Shown one piece after another: positions 43,406-53,004 of a stretch of DNA of 64,000 nt. Every line of letters starts with the position of its first letter. The first letter of the stretch is position 1. The notes under the pieces were generated by a model. That model made no database searches. It was not told where the DNA came from and was given only the letters and a program-made list of their open reading frames with translations. A program made the position numbers and the translations under genes. Where the stretch lies: positions 744,001 through 808,000 of the forward strand of contig NZ_CP019426.1 in assembly GCF_009834515.1 (NCBI RefSeq). The letters are read 5' to 3'. The DNA comes from Pseudomonas sp. R84 (GTDB lineage: Bacteria > Pseudomonadota > Gammaproteobacteria > Pseudomonadales > Pseudomonadaceae).

Positions 43406-43777
43406 GTGGCCAAAAAAGCCGCATCCTTCGCCGCCTTAGGTGGCTTGGTATTTTCCACCGACGCAGGTCGTCATTGCCCGGAGTGCAGCAAGCCGGTGGA
43501 CGCCTGTATCTGCAAACAAACCCTGATTCCGGCCGGAGATGGCATTGCCCGTGTGCGACGCGAGAGCAAAGGCCGTGGCGGCAAAACGGTGACCACCATC
43601 ACCGGTGTGCCACTGGTCGAAGACGCGCTCAAGGAATTGGCGACAACGTTGAAGAAACGTTGCGGCACTGGCGGGGCGTTGAAAGACGGCATCATCGAAA
43701 TCCAGGGCGATCATGTCGAGCTACTCTTGGCTGAGCTGATCAAGCACGGTTTCAAAGCGAAGAAGTCCGGCGGCTAG
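43406..43777 (+). CDS. yciH: SUI1/YciH translation initiation factor-like protein
   Basis: 123 residues from GTG 43406, chosen because AGAGGA lies six bases upstream and it gives the conserved N-terminus (VAKKAASFAALGGLVFS). A CPECSKPVDACICK cysteine cluster near residue 30 may bind metal. The SUI1/eIF1-like core contains GRGGKTVTTITGVPL and the C-terminal IQGDHVELLLAELIKHGFKAKK. The bacterial role is poorly known. Upstream of speA, as in P. aeruginosa. Confidence 0.9.
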   Translation: MAKKAASFAALGGLVFSTDAGRHCPECSKPVDACICKQTLIPAGDGIARVRRESKGRGGKTVTTITGVPLVEDALKELATTLKKRCGTGGALKDGIIEIQGDHVELLLAELIKHGFKAKKSGG

Positions 43778-43781
43778 CAGC

Positions 43782-43860
43782 CTCTGTGAAATCCATCTGC
43801 GGCTTGATCCGGGTCTGAAACATCGCAGATCCGGTGTCGTCTCCATGGTTTTCACAGAGC
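43782..43860. repeat. Long inverted repeat between yciH and speA
   Basis: CTCTGTGAAA (from 43782) and TTTCACAGAG (to about 43859) face each other across a loop with further partial pairing (GATCCGG occurs twice). It may be a terminator-like or REP-like element. Weak. Confidence 0.35.
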
Positions 43861-43996
43861 CTGTTCATGACCGGTTTCTAAACTCCACGCAGTCAGCGCG
43901 GTCTACCGCCGCGCTGACGAATCGTCATTTTCATACTTTAGACTGCGCCGGCCTGCGATCAGGCGACGCACTATGACTTCTTTATAGGGGACTTCG

Positions 43997-45910
43997 ATGT
44001 CCGTACGACGCACACGCAAAGACGATGGCAGCCAATGGACAGTTGCGGACAGCCGCAGTGTTTACGGGATTCGCCATTGGGGGGCCGGGTATTTCGCGAT
44101 CAATGACGCCGGTCGCGTCGAAGTTCGTCCGAACGGCCCGAGCAGCTCGCCTATCGACCTGTTCGAGCAAGTCGACCAACTGCGCAAAAGCGGTTTGTCC
44201 TTGCCGTTGCTGGTTCGTTTTCCCGACATCCTGCAAGACCGTGTACGCCAGCTGACCGGTGCTTTCGATGCGAACATCGAGCGCCTGGAATACCAGAGCA
44301 AGTACACCGCGCTGTACCCGATCAAGGTCAACCAGCAAGAAGCGGTGATCGAGAACATCATCGCCACTCAGGACGTTTCCATTGGTCTGGAAGCCGGCTC
44401 CAAGCCTGAGCTGCTGGCCGTGCTGGCACTGGCGCCGAAGGGCGGCACCATCGTCTGCAACGGTTACAAGGACCGTGAGTTCATCCGTCTGGCGCTGATG
44501 GGCCAAAAGCTCGGCCACAATGTGTTCATCGTGATCGAGAAAGAATCCGAAGTTGGCCTGGTGATCGAAGAAGCCGCCTCGCTGAAGGTCAAGCCACAGG
44601 TCGGTCTGCGCGTGCGTCTGTCGTCGCTGGCGTCGTCGAAGTGGGCGGACACCGGTGGCGAGAAATCCAAGTTCGGTCTGTCGGCAGCACAACTGCTGTC
44701 GGTGGTCGAGCGCTTCCGCGCCGCCGGCCTGGATCAGGGCATTCGCCTGCTGCACTTCCACATGGGTTCGCAGATTGCCAACCTCGCTGACTATCAGCAC
44801 GGCTTCAAGGAAGCGATCCGTTACTACGGCGAGCTGCGCAACCTCGGTCTGCCGGTTGATCACATCGACGTCGGTGGCGGTCTCGGTGTCGACTACGACG
44901 GCACCCACTCGCGCAACGCCAGCTCGATCAACTACGACATGGACGATTACGCCGGTGTCGTGGTCGGCATGCTCAAGGAATTCTGCGACGCGCAGGCCCT
45001 GCCGCATCCGCACATCTTCTCTGAGAGTGGCCGTTCGCTGACTGCGCACCACGCGATGCTGGTGGTGCAGGTGACCGACGTCGAGAAACACAACGACGAA
45101 ATCCCGCAGATCGAAAACAAGGAATCGCTGCCGGAAACCGTGCAGTGGCTGGTTGACCTGCTCGGCCCGACCGACATCGAAATGGTCACCGAAACCTACT
45201 GGCGCGCCACGCACTACATGAGCGATGTGGCTGCGCAGTACGCCGACGGTAAACTGACCCTGGCCGAAAAAGCCCTGGCCGAGCAGTGCTACTTCGCTGT
45301 CTGCCGTCGCCTGCACAACTCGTTGAAAGCCCGTCAGCGTTCGCACCGCCAAGTGCTCGACGAACTCAACGACAAGCTGGCCGACAAGTACATCTGCAAC
45401 TTCTCGGTGTTCCAGAGCCTGCCGGACACCTGGGCGATCGACCAGGTCCTGCCGATCATCCCGCTGCACCGTCTCGACGAAGAGCCGCTGCGTCGCGCGG
45501 TGCTGCAGGATCTGACCTGCGACTCCGACGGCAAGATCAACCAGTACGTCGACGAGCAGAGCATCGAAACCAGCCTGCCGGTGCACGGTTTGAATGAAGG
45601 CGAAGACTACCTGTTGGGCGTATTCCTGGTCGGCGCCTATCAGGAAATCCTCGGCGACATGCACAACCTGTTCGGTGACACCGACTCGGTGAACATCTAC
45701 CAGAACGCCGATGGCAGCGTGTACCACGCGGGCATCGAGACCCACGACACCATCGAAGACATGCTGCGTTACGTGCACTTGTCGCCGGAAGAACTGATGA
45801 CCCACTACCGCGACAAGTGCGCCAGTGCCCGTATCAGTGCCAGCGAGCGCACACAATTCCTCGATGCCTTGCGTCTGGGCCTGACCCGTTCCTCCTACCT
45901 GTCTTCCTGA
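43997..45910 (+). CDS. speA: Biosynthetic arginine decarboxylase SpeA
   Basis: 637 residues, PLP enzyme making agmatine from arginine for putrescine and spermidine synthesis. The PLP lysine is K110 in YPIKVNQ. Further conserved motifs: [25 protein letters not shown] [31 protein letters not shown] and [13 protein letters not shown]. Normal length. ATG 43997 follows a GGGGACTT ribosome region. Confidence 0.96.
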   Translation: MSVRRTRKDDGSQWTVADSRSVYGIRHWGAGYFAINDAGRVEVRPNGPSSSPIDLFEQVDQLRKSGLSLPLLVRFPDILQDRVRQLTGAFDANIERLEYQSKYTALYPIKVNQQEAVIENIIATQDVSIGLEAGSKPELLAVLALAPKGGTIVCNGYKDREFIRLALMGQKLGHNVFIVIEKESEVGLVIEEAASLKVKPQVGLRVRLSSLASSKWADTGGEKSKFGLSAAQLLSVVERFRAAGLDQGIRLLHFHMGSQIANLADYQHGFKEAIRYYGELRNLGLPVDHIDVGGGLGVDYDGTHSRNASSINYDMDDYAGVVVGMLKEFCDAQALPHPHIFSESGRSLTAHHAMLVVQVTDVEKHNDEIPQIENKESLPETVQWLVDLLGPTDIEMVTETYWRATHYMSDVAAQYADGKLTLAEKALAEQCYFAVCRRLHNSLKARQRSHRQVLDELNDKLADKYICNFSVFQSLPDTWAIDQVLPIIPLHRLDEEPLRRAVLQDLTCDSDGKINQYVDEQSIETSLPVHGLNEGEDYLLGVFLVGAYQEILGDMHNLFGDTDSVNIYQNADGSVYHAGIETHDTIEDMLRYVHLSPEELMTHYRDKCASARISASERTQFLDALRLGLTRSSYLSS

Positions 45911-45929
45911 GACCAGGTGGCGATTTCGC

Positions 45930-45978
45930 CGGGTTGTCCGAATTTTTTCTGAACGTGGTGGAAAATTCGTATAACCCG
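45930..45978. promoter_or_regulatory. Large imperfect palindrome between speA and vgrG
   Basis: CGGGTTGTCCGAATTTT and AAAATTCGTATAACCCG face each other (14 of 17 positions pair) around a 15-base loop. It could be the speA terminator (the left arm runs into a T tract) or an operator for the vgrG promoter about 170 bases downstream. Both are possible. Confidence 0.5.
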
Positions 45979-46143
45979 GTGGGATATCTCCCAAGATCTT
46001 CGCGAAATGCTTGGCATTCCCGGCTAGCAAAGTCATACGGTCTGCTTTTCGCGTAGGTCATTTCCTAAGTTGTACTTCAGCTCTCTACTCGGCCATGGCT
46101 CTCGGCGAGAATCCCCGACCGCCCCTCCTGTAGAGATCCGCCC

Positions 46144-47475
46144 ATGTTCGAACCAGTCAACGAGTCGTCGTTTCGTCTCGATGTTGCGGGCCTGTCCGAC
46201 CCCTTCGAAGTCCTGGCCTTTACCGGTAGCGAAGCCCTCAGCGAATCCTTTGCGTTCGAGATCGATGTGTTGATCGACGATCCGCACCTGGATCTCGCCG
46301 GTCTGCTTTACCGTTCGGCGTTCCTCTGTTTCGGGCCGTCGGGGGAGGGTGTGCACGGGCAATTGCAGAGCCTTGTCCAGCATGAGCATGGACAAGGTCT
46401 GCGGTTGAGCCGGATCCGTCTGGGGCCGAAACTGGGTTGCCTGGCGCTGCGCTTCAGCCAACGAATCTTCAGTGGCCGTTCGGTGCCGCAGATCATCGAA
46501 CAGGTGCTCAGAGAGCATGGGATCGTCGGTGCCCAGCGCCGCTTCGAGTTACACGGGGAGTACGCGCCCCGAACGTTCTGCACCCAATACCGCGAATCCG
46601 ATCTGCAACTGCTCCAGCGCCTGTGCGCGCAGGCGCGGATTCACTATTACTTTGAGCACGACCGTGACCGGCATTGTCTGATTTTCGCCGATGATCCGGC
46701 GCGGTTGCCCTTGGCCGGTGCCGCGCGGTATCAGCGCGAGGACGATGGGCATAACGCTGCGCGCACCTTGCACCACTGGCAGTTGCAAGAGACCGTGCAG
46801 GCCGGCTCATCGGGCCTGCAACAGGCCGAAGGTCAAAGTGAGCTGGCGGCGTTGCGCAGCGGTCATTGGCTGCGATTGGCCGGTCATCCTTTCGCCGAAT
46901 GCAATCGCCCATGGTTGCTCACTCGTATTGAACATCGCGCCGATCCCTCCCTCGAACGTCCCTATGCCAACCACTTGTTTGGGGCGCTGCAGGTGCCGTG
47001 TACATCAGCCACAGCGCCATCGCGCATGCACAGCCTGCAACGAGCCTGGGTGGTGGAGGTCGATGAGCCACAACCCGATCGTTTGCGCCCGGTGGCGGTG
47101 CAATTCGATTGGCTCTATCAAGGCGAAGGCGCTGCGCCGAGTCACTGTTGGCTACCGCTCGCACCGTCCCTGGCGCAAACGGCAATGGCGGCGCTGAGAG
47201 ATGGCGTCGAGGTGGTGGTGAGCTTTTTCGAGGGTGATCCGGATCAACCGATGATCAGCGGTGTATTGCAACCGCCACTTGCCCTCACCGACACCGACAA
47301 TGCCCCGACACTGCCCGACAACCTGGTGAGTGAAGGCCTGCAGCAACTACTGGCGTGTGGTGAGCCGTTGGTGCTGTTATGCCTGATCCCCGGCGGCGGC
47401 AGTTTCAGTCACTGCGCAGAACCAGTGTGCAGTTGTCGACTGGTCACCGCCCTTGAACAGAGTGGCGCAACATGA
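46144..47475 (+). CDS. Short type VI secretion VgrG-like tip protein
   Basis: 443 residues. It shows the gp27-like base (FEVLAFTGSEALSESFAFEI, then REHGIVGAQRRFELHGEYAP and RTFCTQYRESDLQLLQRLCA) and a gp5-like OB fold (DGVEVVVSFFEGDPDQPMIS). It then ends soon after with no beta-helix needle, about 150-250 residues shorter than usual VgrG. The end is unusual and cysteine-containing (SHCAEPVCSCRLV). It overlaps the DUF4123 gene by four bases. It may be a degenerate orphan VgrG, or a short type needing a separate tip. No other T6SS core genes lie in the window. Confidence 0.82.
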   Translation: MFEPVNESSFRLDVAGLSDPFEVLAFTGSEALSESFAFEIDVLIDDPHLDLAGLLYRSAFLCFGPSGEGVHGQLQSLVQHEHGQGLRLSRIRLGPKLGCLALRFSQRIFSGRSVPQIIEQVLREHGIVGAQRRFELHGEYAPRTFCTQYRESDLQLLQRLCAQARIHYYFEHDRDRHCLIFADDPARLPLAGAARYQREDDGHNAARTLHHWQLQETVQAGSSGLQQAEGQSELAALRSGHWLRLAGHPFAECNRPWLLTRIEHRADPSLERPYANHLFGALQVPCTSATAPSRMHSLQRAWVVEVDEPQPDRLRPVAVQFDWLYQGEGAAPSHCWLPLAPSLAQTAMAALRDGVEVVVSFFEGDPDQPMISGVLQPPLALTDTDNAPTLPDNLVSEGLQQLLACGEPLVLLCLIPGGGSFSHCAEPVCSCRLVTALEQSGAT

Positions 47476-48266
47476 GTGGTGTGGCGTTTGAGCCCATGGC
47501 GCAGTGGCTATTGCTCGATGGCACGGATGCACCGCAGGCCTTGCGGGTATTGCGCCAGGCCTTTGCCGACGTGCGGTGCTTCAAGCTGTTTGATGGCACC
47601 GAGTTTGAACCGGTCAGCGAGCATGGCCCGCGGCTGATCGAGTTACGCGATTGCCCGGCGCTGGCCGCGTTGTGTCACAGCGATCCGAACACCTGGCGCG
47701 GGCTGTTGCTGGGCAGTGAGGTCTCGGCGCAACAGTTGCTGAGACACTTGCAGCGCATGCTCACAGTGTCGTTCGGATTGAGTCATCGGGCCTTGCTCAG
47801 CTATTACAACCGACAGACCGCGAGCTATTTTTTCGACGCCTGTAACGCCACCGAACTGAGCCGCTGGCTCGGCCCGATCCGCCAGTTGCGCTGGTTCGGC
47901 GGAACCTGGGCCGATTGCGCAATTGGCAGCCAGGGCTGGCAGCAGTTGCGCAATCCGGGGCTTGCCGTCGAACCGTTGAGCATCGAAGAAAGTCTGACCC
48001 GGCGCCAGCGCGAACGCTTGCAGACTTGCCTGCTGGAACAACACATCTGGCGCTGGTGCCAATCGTTGGGAACCGATTACGCGACGATGTCCTCCCATGT
48101 TCAACAAGGTCTGGCGCTGGGATTCAGCGATCGCACCGTGCTCGATGGCTGGTTATGGCTACGCTTGCTGCATCCGCGTGCCGTGCTGGTGCCACCGCCG
48201 GTGGGGCTGACCCAGCAGCAGCGGCTTGACCATGTACGACGCCAGTGGCACGGCGATCAGTCCTGA
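47472..48266 (+). CDS. DUF4123 T6SS effector adaptor
   Basis: 264 residues of the DUF4123 (Tap/TEC) family, chaperones that load an effector onto VgrG. It has the usual N-terminal WLLLDGTDAPQALRVLRQAF and the central GLLLGSEVSAQQLLRHLQRM and SHRALLSYYNRQTASYFFDA. The start overlaps vgrG by four bases. Such adaptors are normally followed directly by their effector; the next gene is a lipoprotein hydrolase. Confidence 0.85.
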   Translation: MSGVAFEPMAQWLLLDGTDAPQALRVLRQAFADVRCFKLFDGTEFEPVSEHGPRLIELRDCPALAALCHSDPNTWRGLLLGSEVSAQQLLRHLQRMLTVSFGLSHRALLSYYNRQTASYFFDACNATELSRWLGPIRQLRWFGGTWADCAIGSQGWQQLRNPGLAVEPLSIEESLTRRQRERLQTCLLEQHIWRWCQSLGTDYATMSSHVQQGLALGFSDRTVLDGWLWLRLLHPRAVLVPPPVGLTQQQRLDHVRRQWHGDQS

Positions 48267-48283
48267 GGCGAGGTTCGGCGCGT

Positions 48284-49159
48284 ATGACACGGTTTTTCCG
48301 GCAATGGATTGGCACAGTGATCGGCATCGTGTTGCTGCTGGTGCTGAGCGGTTGTTCGCCGGTGCAGGTGCTCAATGCGCTGACCCCGGACAGCACTTAC
48401 GAAAAAACCGTGGGCATCGCGTATGGCGACGACCCGCGGCAGAAGCTCGATGTATATGTGCCGCATCAGCCGATGTCCGGCGCGCCGGTGGTGGTGTTTT
48501 TCTATGGCGGCAGCTGGAACAGCGGTTCGCGCGTCGACTACCACTTTGTCGGAGAAGCGCTGGCGTCGCGGGGGATTGTCACGGTGGTGGCGGATTACCG
48601 CTTGTATCCGCAAGTGCGTTATCCACTGTTTCTGCAGGACGGGGCGCGGGCGGTGGCGTGGACCAAAGCGCATATTCGCGAGTTTTCCGGCAACCCGCAG
48701 CGCTTGTATTTGATGGGCCACAGCTCCGGCGGGTACAACGCGGCGATGCTTGCGCTGGATGGTGAATGGCTTGCGGCCGTGGGCATTTCGCCCAAGGATT
48801 TGCGGGGCTGGATCGGTCTGGCCGGGCCTTATGACTTCCTGCCGATCAAGAATCCCGAGGTGCGCCCGGTGTTCTTCTGGCCGGACTCACCGCCGCAATC
48901 GCAACCGATCAATCATGTCAGTCGCGGCGCACCACCCGCGCTGCTGATTGCCGCGAGCAAGGATGATCTGGTCAACCCGACGCGCAACACCGGCGGTCTC
49001 GCCAGCAAGCTGCGCGAGGCCGGCGTGCCGGTGCAGGATCTGTATTACTCGCGGCCCAGCCACATAACCTTGGTGGCCAGTCTGTCGCGACCGTTGCGGC
49101 GCCTGGCGCCAGTGCTCGATCAGGTCGTCGGGTTTATCGCGCGCACGCCGAGTCAGTGA
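48284..49159 (+). CDS. Lipoprotein alpha/beta hydrolase
   Basis: 291 residues from ATG 48284. A signal peptide ends in a lipobox (VLLLVLSGC), so it should be lipidated at the cell envelope. Alpha/beta hydrolase core: VVVFFYGGSWNSG in place of the usual HGG oxyanion loop, the nucleophile in GHSSGG, an aspartate in ASKDDLVNP, and histidine in RPSHITLV, giving a full Ser-Asp-His triad. It resembles carboxylesterases of the BD-FAE type. It lies 17 bases after the DUF4123 gene and could be its effector, but a lipoprotein signal argues against T6SS export. The stop overlaps the convergent MATE gene by seven bases. Confidence 0.82.
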   Translation: MTRFFRQWIGTVIGIVLLLVLSGCSPVQVLNALTPDSTYEKTVGIAYGDDPRQKLDVYVPHQPMSGAPVVVFFYGGSWNSGSRVDYHFVGEALASRGIVTVVADYRLYPQVRYPLFLQDGARAVAWTKAHIREFSGNPQRLYLMGHSSGGYNAAMLALDGEWLAAVGISPKDLRGWIGLAGPYDFLPIKNPEVRPVFFWPDSPPQSQPINHVSRGAPPALLIAASKDDLVNPTRNTGGLASKLREAGVPVQDLYYSRPSHITLVASLSRPLRRLAPVLDQVVGFIARTPSQ

Positions 49160-50502
49160 GCAGCGCCGCTGAACCAGCCGTCGTTGCGCTTGAGCCACCA
49201 GGCTTGGGCACCCAGGGTCAGGCTGCGCAAGACCATGAACAGCAGAAAAGATATCCACAGGCCGTGATTGCCCAAGTCTTGCAGCGCCCAGGCGAACGGC
49301 AGGAGCAAAACCACGGTGATCAGCATGCCGTTGCGCATTTCCCGAGCGCGGGTGGCACCAATGAACAGTCCGTCAAGCAAGTAACTCCAGACCGCAATCA
49401 ATGGCAGCACGGCGAGGTAGGGCAGGTAGACGAACGCTGTGTCGCGTACGCTCTGGATATCGGTCTGCATCTCGATGAACAGGTGCCCGGCGAGCAAAAA
49501 CAGCGCGGCAAATCCGAGGCTGGCGATCAGCGACCAGCCGCCGGCCACCACCAGTGAACGACGCAAGGCCAGACGATCGCGGGCACCGATGGCGTGTCCG
49601 CACAAGGCCTCGACGGCATGGGCCAGGCCGTCCAGCGCATGCGCCGTGAGTAGCAAGCCATTAAGCAGCAACGCGTTGGCGGCCACCGTCGAATCGCCCA
49701 GCCGCGCGCCTTGTACGGTGATCAGGAAAAACACCGATTGCAGCGCCAGGCTGCGAATGAAGATATCGCGGTTGACCGCCAGCAACGGGCGCCAGCTCTG
49801 CCAGATTTTCAACGCCGCCCAGACGATGTGCCCCGGATACGCCCGCAGTGCCTTGCGGGTCAGCAGTAGTCCAAGCAGGGCGCCACTCCATTCGGCGATC
49901 ACCGAGGCCCGCGCCGAACCGACCACGCCCCAGTCCAGGCCGATGACGAACCACAGATTGAGGACGATGTTGATCAGGTTGGTGCTCAGCAGAATCGCCA
50001 GCGGCGCCCGGGCGTTTTGCGTGCCGAGAAACCAGCCGACCAGCGCATAACTGGCCAGCGCCGCAGGCAGTCCGAACAAGCGCGTGTGGAAAAAATCACG
50101 AGTGAGCTGATCCAGCTCCGCCGACGGTTGCATGAAGTGCAACGCAACACCACTCAGCGGCACACCCAAAGTGCCAAGCACCAGTGCCAGCCCCATCGCC
50201 AGCAGCAAGCCTTGCAACAGAATCTGCCGCAATGCTGCACCGTCGCTGCGCCCCGCAGCCTGCGCGGCAAACCCGGTGGTGCCCATGCGCAGGAAACCCA
50301 TGGCCCAGGCGAGAAAGGTGTACAGGCTGGCGCCGACCGCCACCGCGCCCAACTGATGGGCGTGGGGCAGGTGGCCGATGACAGTGCTGTCGACCAGCGC
50401 CACCAGCGGTACGGAAATATTGGAAAGAATCATCGGCGCAGCGAGCGCCCAGACCTTGCGGTGAGTTGGGCGGTCGCGCCAGTCGGCGATCAGAGTGGAC
50501 AT
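49153..50502 (-). CDS. MATE family efflux transporter, DinF-like
   Basis: 449 residues, about twelve membrane helices. The start at 50502 (MSTLIADWRDRPTHRKVWAL) has AGGAG upstream; the longer reading runs into a repeat. Family motifs include ALAAPMILSNISVPLVALVD and ALGTLGVPLSGVALH-like segments, with the second half repeating the pattern. Inner-membrane antiporter of unknown drug substrate. Confidence 0.9.
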   Translation of the reverse strand: MSTLIADWRDRPTHRKVWALAAPMILSNISVPLVALVDSTVIGHLPHAHQLGAVAVGASLYTFLAWAMGFLRMGTTGFAAQAAGRSDGAALRQILLQGLLLAMGLALVLGTLGVPLSGVALHFMQPSAELDQLTRDFFHTRLFGLPAALASYALVGWFLGTQNARAPLAILLSTNLINIVLNLWFVIGLDWGVVGSARASVIAEWSGALLGLLLTRKALRAYPGHIVWAALKIWQSWRPLLAVNRDIFIRSLALQSVFFLITVQGARLGDSTVAANALLLNGLLLTAHALDGLAHAVEALCGHAIGARDRLALRRSLVVAGGWSLIASLGFAALFLLAGHLFIEMQTDIQSVRDTAFVYLPYLAVLPLIAVWSYLLDGLFIGATRAREMRNGMLITVVLLLPFAWALQDLGNHGLWISFLLFMVLRSLTLGAQAWWLKRNDGWFSGAAH

Positions 50503-50542
50503 GCGGGCTCCTTGGGGGAGCGGCATTGTAGCGGTAGAAGCC

Positions 50543-50582
50543 ACCCTCACCCCAGCCCTCTCCCAGAGGGAGAGGGAGCCGA
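50543..50582. repeat. CCCTCTCC-type repeat, copy upstream of the MATE gene
   Basis: CCCTCACCCCAGCCCTCTCC followed by a GGGAGAGGG arm. A common P. fluorescens-group element, seen again at 50684 and in the 60822-61154 array, here in the opposite orientation. Confidence 0.7.
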
Positions 50583-50683
50583 CCGAGGTGTCTGGCGTCA
50601 TCCATCGACCTGAGAGAATGTGCCGATTATGGATTCGCTGACACTCGCTCAAGTCGGTGTAGCTCTTGAATATCCCCCGGTCA

Positions 50684-50722
50684 GTCCCCTCTCCCTCCGG
50701 GAGAGGGTTAGGGTGAGGGGCT
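50684..50722. repeat. CCCTCTCC/GGGAGAGGG hairpin repeat
   Basis: CCCTCTCCCTCCGGGAGAGG forms a tight hairpin followed by GTTAGGGTGAGGGG. Its left flank (GTCGGTGTAGCTC...) resembles the 111-bp unit of the tandem array near 60900, so it is a single diverged copy of that unit. Confidence 0.75.
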
Positions 50723-50732
50723 CTTCAACGGC

Positions 50733-51026
50733 CTAATGAATAATCCAGCTCAATAACCACAACCCGAGCAACAACCAGATAATCCCGGCAATGATCGACG
50801 CATTCATGAACGCGCGAATCGCCGACCACAACAGCATCAGCCCGACGATCAGCGCGATGATGCTGATGATCGAGGTGTCCATGCCCAGCGTCTTCGCCAG
50901 CCCGTCGACAAAGTTGCCGCCGGCATTGCTCAGAATGTTGAACAAACCACTGAGGCCATCAACGATAAAGCGGATGACCGAACCGAGCGCCTGGCCGAGC
51001 CATTCGAAAAAGCTTTCTACCTGCAT
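50733..51026 (-). CDS. Small membrane protein of unknown function
   Basis: 97 residues from ATG 51026 (MQVESFFEWLGQALGSVIRF) with CAGGA upstream. An amphipathic N-terminal part and two strongly hydrophobic segments (IISIIALIVGLMLLWSAIRA, then IIAGIIWLLLGLWLLSWIIH). I do not recognise a family. Confidence 0.65.
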   Translation of the reverse strand: MQVESFFEWLGQALGSVIRFIVDGLSGLFNILSNAGGNFVDGLAKTLGMDTSIISIIALIVGLMLLWSAIRAFMNASIIAGIIWLLLGLWLLSWIIH

Positions 51027-51113
51027 GTGTGCATCCTGATGAAAGAGCTGAGCCTTGGGCCACAACGCGGGTGGCCGAGTTCCCTGCATGATAGAAGGTT
51101 TGCACCCATTCTG

Positions 51114-51203
51114 TGTGGGAGCGAGCCTGCTCGCGAATACGGTGGATCAGATAACTGATGGGTTGAATGACACACCGCTTTCGCGAGCAGGCTCGCTCCC
51201 ACA
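51114..51203. repeat. REP-type inverted pair
   Basis: TGTGGGAGCGAGCCTGCTCG at 51114 and its complement ending TCGCTCCCACA at 51203, about 43 bases apart, between the small membrane protein and the MazG-like gene. Confidence 0.85.
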
Positions 51204-51271
51204 ATAGATCATCTGTGCTGCTTGCCTTTGGTGGGTATCCCCCCGAAGCTATACGCCTTCAGGAGAGCCCG

Positions 51272-51574
51272 ATGAACCTTGTTGAACTGACCGAACGCCT
51301 GCACGCCATTCGCGACCGCAATGACTGGCGGCAATTTCACAGCCCGAAAAACCTTTCCATGGCGGCGAGTGTCGAGATGTCCGAGCTGGTGGAAATCTTC
51401 CAGTGGCTGACGGAAGACCAGTCGCGCCAGTTACCTGCTGACAAACTCGCCCATGCCGGACAGGAAGTTGGCGACATCGTGCTGTATCTGTTGCTGCTGT
51501 GCAGCGAGCTGGGGTTGGACATGAATGAAGTGGTGCGCAGCAAGCTCGCCGACAGCGAACGGCGGTTCAACTGA
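51272..51574 (+). CDS. MazG-like nucleotide pyrophosphohydrolase
   Basis: 100 residues from ATG 51272 with AGGAGAG upstream. Single MazG-like domain with the metal-binding helices seen in MSELVEIFQWL and GQEVGDIVLYLLLLCSELGL (ExxE ... ExxD form). Such enzymes hydrolyse non-canonical or excess nucleotides, for example dCTP. Overlaps the next gene by one base. Confidence 0.88.
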   Translation: MNLVELTERLHAIRDRNDWRQFHSPKNLSMAASVEMSELVEIFQWLTEDQSRQLPADKLAHAGQEVGDIVLYLLLLCSELGLDMNEVVRSKLADSERRFN

Positions 51575-52323
51575 TGAGCGACCGGCATTTCGATCAGTTG
51601 GCGACGCGTTTCGCCGAAAAAATCTACGGTGGCGCCAAAGGTGCGATCCGTCTCGCGGTGTTGCAGGCTGACCTGGCCGAAGCGTTACCGGATCGCCCGT
51701 TGCGGGTGCTCGACATTGGCGGTGGTCTTGGCCACATGTCGCTGTGGCTGGCCGAACGCGGCCACGACGTGACTTTCACCGAGCCGGCCGCACCGATGCT
51801 CGACGGCGCGCGTCAGCGCTTCGCCGAAGCCGGGCAGACCGCGACATTCATTCAGGCACCATGGCAGGAACTGCTCGGCCAACTCACTGAACCGTACGAT
51901 CTGGTGATCTGCCACGCCGTGCTGGAATGGCTCGCCGAACCCCACGCGATCCTGCCGGTGCTGCATCAACTGACCAAACCCGGTGGCTGGTTGTCGCTGG
52001 CGTTCTACAACCGCGACGCGCTGATCTACCGCAACCTGCTCAAAGGCCATTTCAAGAAAATGCGCAAGAACGCCATGGCCGGCGAAAAGCAGAGTCTGAC
52101 TCCGCAGCAGCCGCTCGATCCACGAGAATTGGCAACGCAACTCGACGGCCTGTGGCAGGTCGAAACCCAGAGTGGGATCCGGGTTTTCCATGACTACATG
52201 CCAGTGGAATTCCAGGCCCGCGCCGAACTCGTCGATTTGCTCGAGATGGAGCTCGCTCACCGTCGTCACCCAAGCTTCGCCGGGCTTGGGCGCTATTTGC
52301 ACTGGATCTGCCGGCCGATCTGA
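51574..52323 (+). CDS. cmoM: tRNA 5-carboxymethoxyuridine methyltransferase CmoM (SmtA)
   Basis: 249 residues, SAM-dependent methyltransferase with VLDIGGGLGHMSLWLAERGH near residue 44. The flanking signature FAEKIYGGAKGAIRLAVLQ and the later FYNRDALIYRNLLKGHF are typical of SmtA/CmoM, which methylates cmo5U at the tRNA wobble position. Start overlaps the MazG-like gene stop (TGATG). Confidence 0.9.
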   Translation: MSDRHFDQLATRFAEKIYGGAKGAIRLAVLQADLAEALPDRPLRVLDIGGGLGHMSLWLAERGHDVTFTEPAAPMLDGARQRFAEAGQTATFIQAPWQELLGQLTEPYDLVICHAVLEWLAEPHAILPVLHQLTKPGGWLSLAFYNRDALIYRNLLKGHFKKMRKNAMAGEKQSLTPQQPLDPRELATQLDGLWQVETQSGIRVFHDYMPVEFQARAELVDLLEMELAHRRHPSFAGLGRYLHWICRPI

Positions 52324-52335
52324 TCGGAGCGCGAC

Positions 52336-52950
52336 ATGAAAGCTCAATCCGGGTTACTGCTGATGTGTCTGGGCTTGGCTGCTTGCCAGAGCAGCAACCC
52401 GTACGTGGCGCAATCGCGGCCCTTGCCTCCGGCGCCGCCGCAAGCGGTCACCACCTTCGACCGCAGCGCGTACCCGGCACCGCCGCGTGACTATGGGCGT
52501 TATCGCAGTTGGGCCTGGCTCAACGGGCAACTGCCGCCGGGCACGGCCTGGGCCGATTCGGCGCAAGTGGCCGAAGCGGTGAGCAATGCGCTGGATCAGC
52601 GCGGCTTGCGCCCGTTGCACGACAATCGCCCGGCCGACTTGCTGGTCAGCGCCGATCTGCGTCTGGAAACCCGCTTGCGTCAGGTCCAGGACGACTACGG
52701 TTATTACGGCGGTGGATACGGTGGCTATGATCGCTATGGTCGCGGTTACGGCATGTACAACACGGTGCCGATCGTGCGCACCTATTCCGAGCAAGTCGTG
52801 GTGGTGCAGGTCAATCTGTTCGACGCCGGCAGCGGTCAGCCGGTGTGGAGCGCGAGCGCCGAAACCGCGAACAAGGGCAGCGAAATCGATCGCACCGACT
52901 CGATCCGCGAGGCTGTGGAAAAGGCCATGTCGGCGTATCCTCCCAGTTAG
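52336..52950 (+). CDS. DUF4136 lipoprotein, copy 1
   Basis: 204 residues. Signal peptide with lipobox ([10 protein letters not shown]). A DUF4136 domain follows, with the conserved [14 protein letters not shown] and [14 protein letters not shown] glycine/tyrosine-rich insertion ([17 protein letters not shown]) sits in the middle. Envelope protein of unknown function; paralogue next door. Confidence 0.87.
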   Translation: MKAQSGLLLMCLGLAACQSSNPYVAQSRPLPPAPPQAVTTFDRSAYPAPPRDYGRYRSWAWLNGQLPPGTAWADSAQVAEAVSNALDQRGLRPLHDNRPADLLVSADLRLETRLRQVQDDYGYYGGGYGGYDRYGRGYGMYNTVPIVRTYSEQVVVVQVNLFDAGSGQPVWSASAETANKGSEIDRTDSIREAVEKAMSAYPPS

Positions 52951-53004
52951 CTTCCTGCCAATCAGAAGCTGCCGCAGGTTCATGTCTTCAACCGGAGAAA
53001 ACCC

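Noticed and set aside
43982..46036. 684-residue open frame antisense to speA
   Set aside because: Pure shadow of a highly conserved gene; composition rich in V, D, Q, R with no domain.
50960..51271. Longer upstream readings of the MazG-like gene and the small membrane protein
   Set aside because: They run through a REP hairpin; good ribosome sites support the shorter starts at 51272 and 51026.
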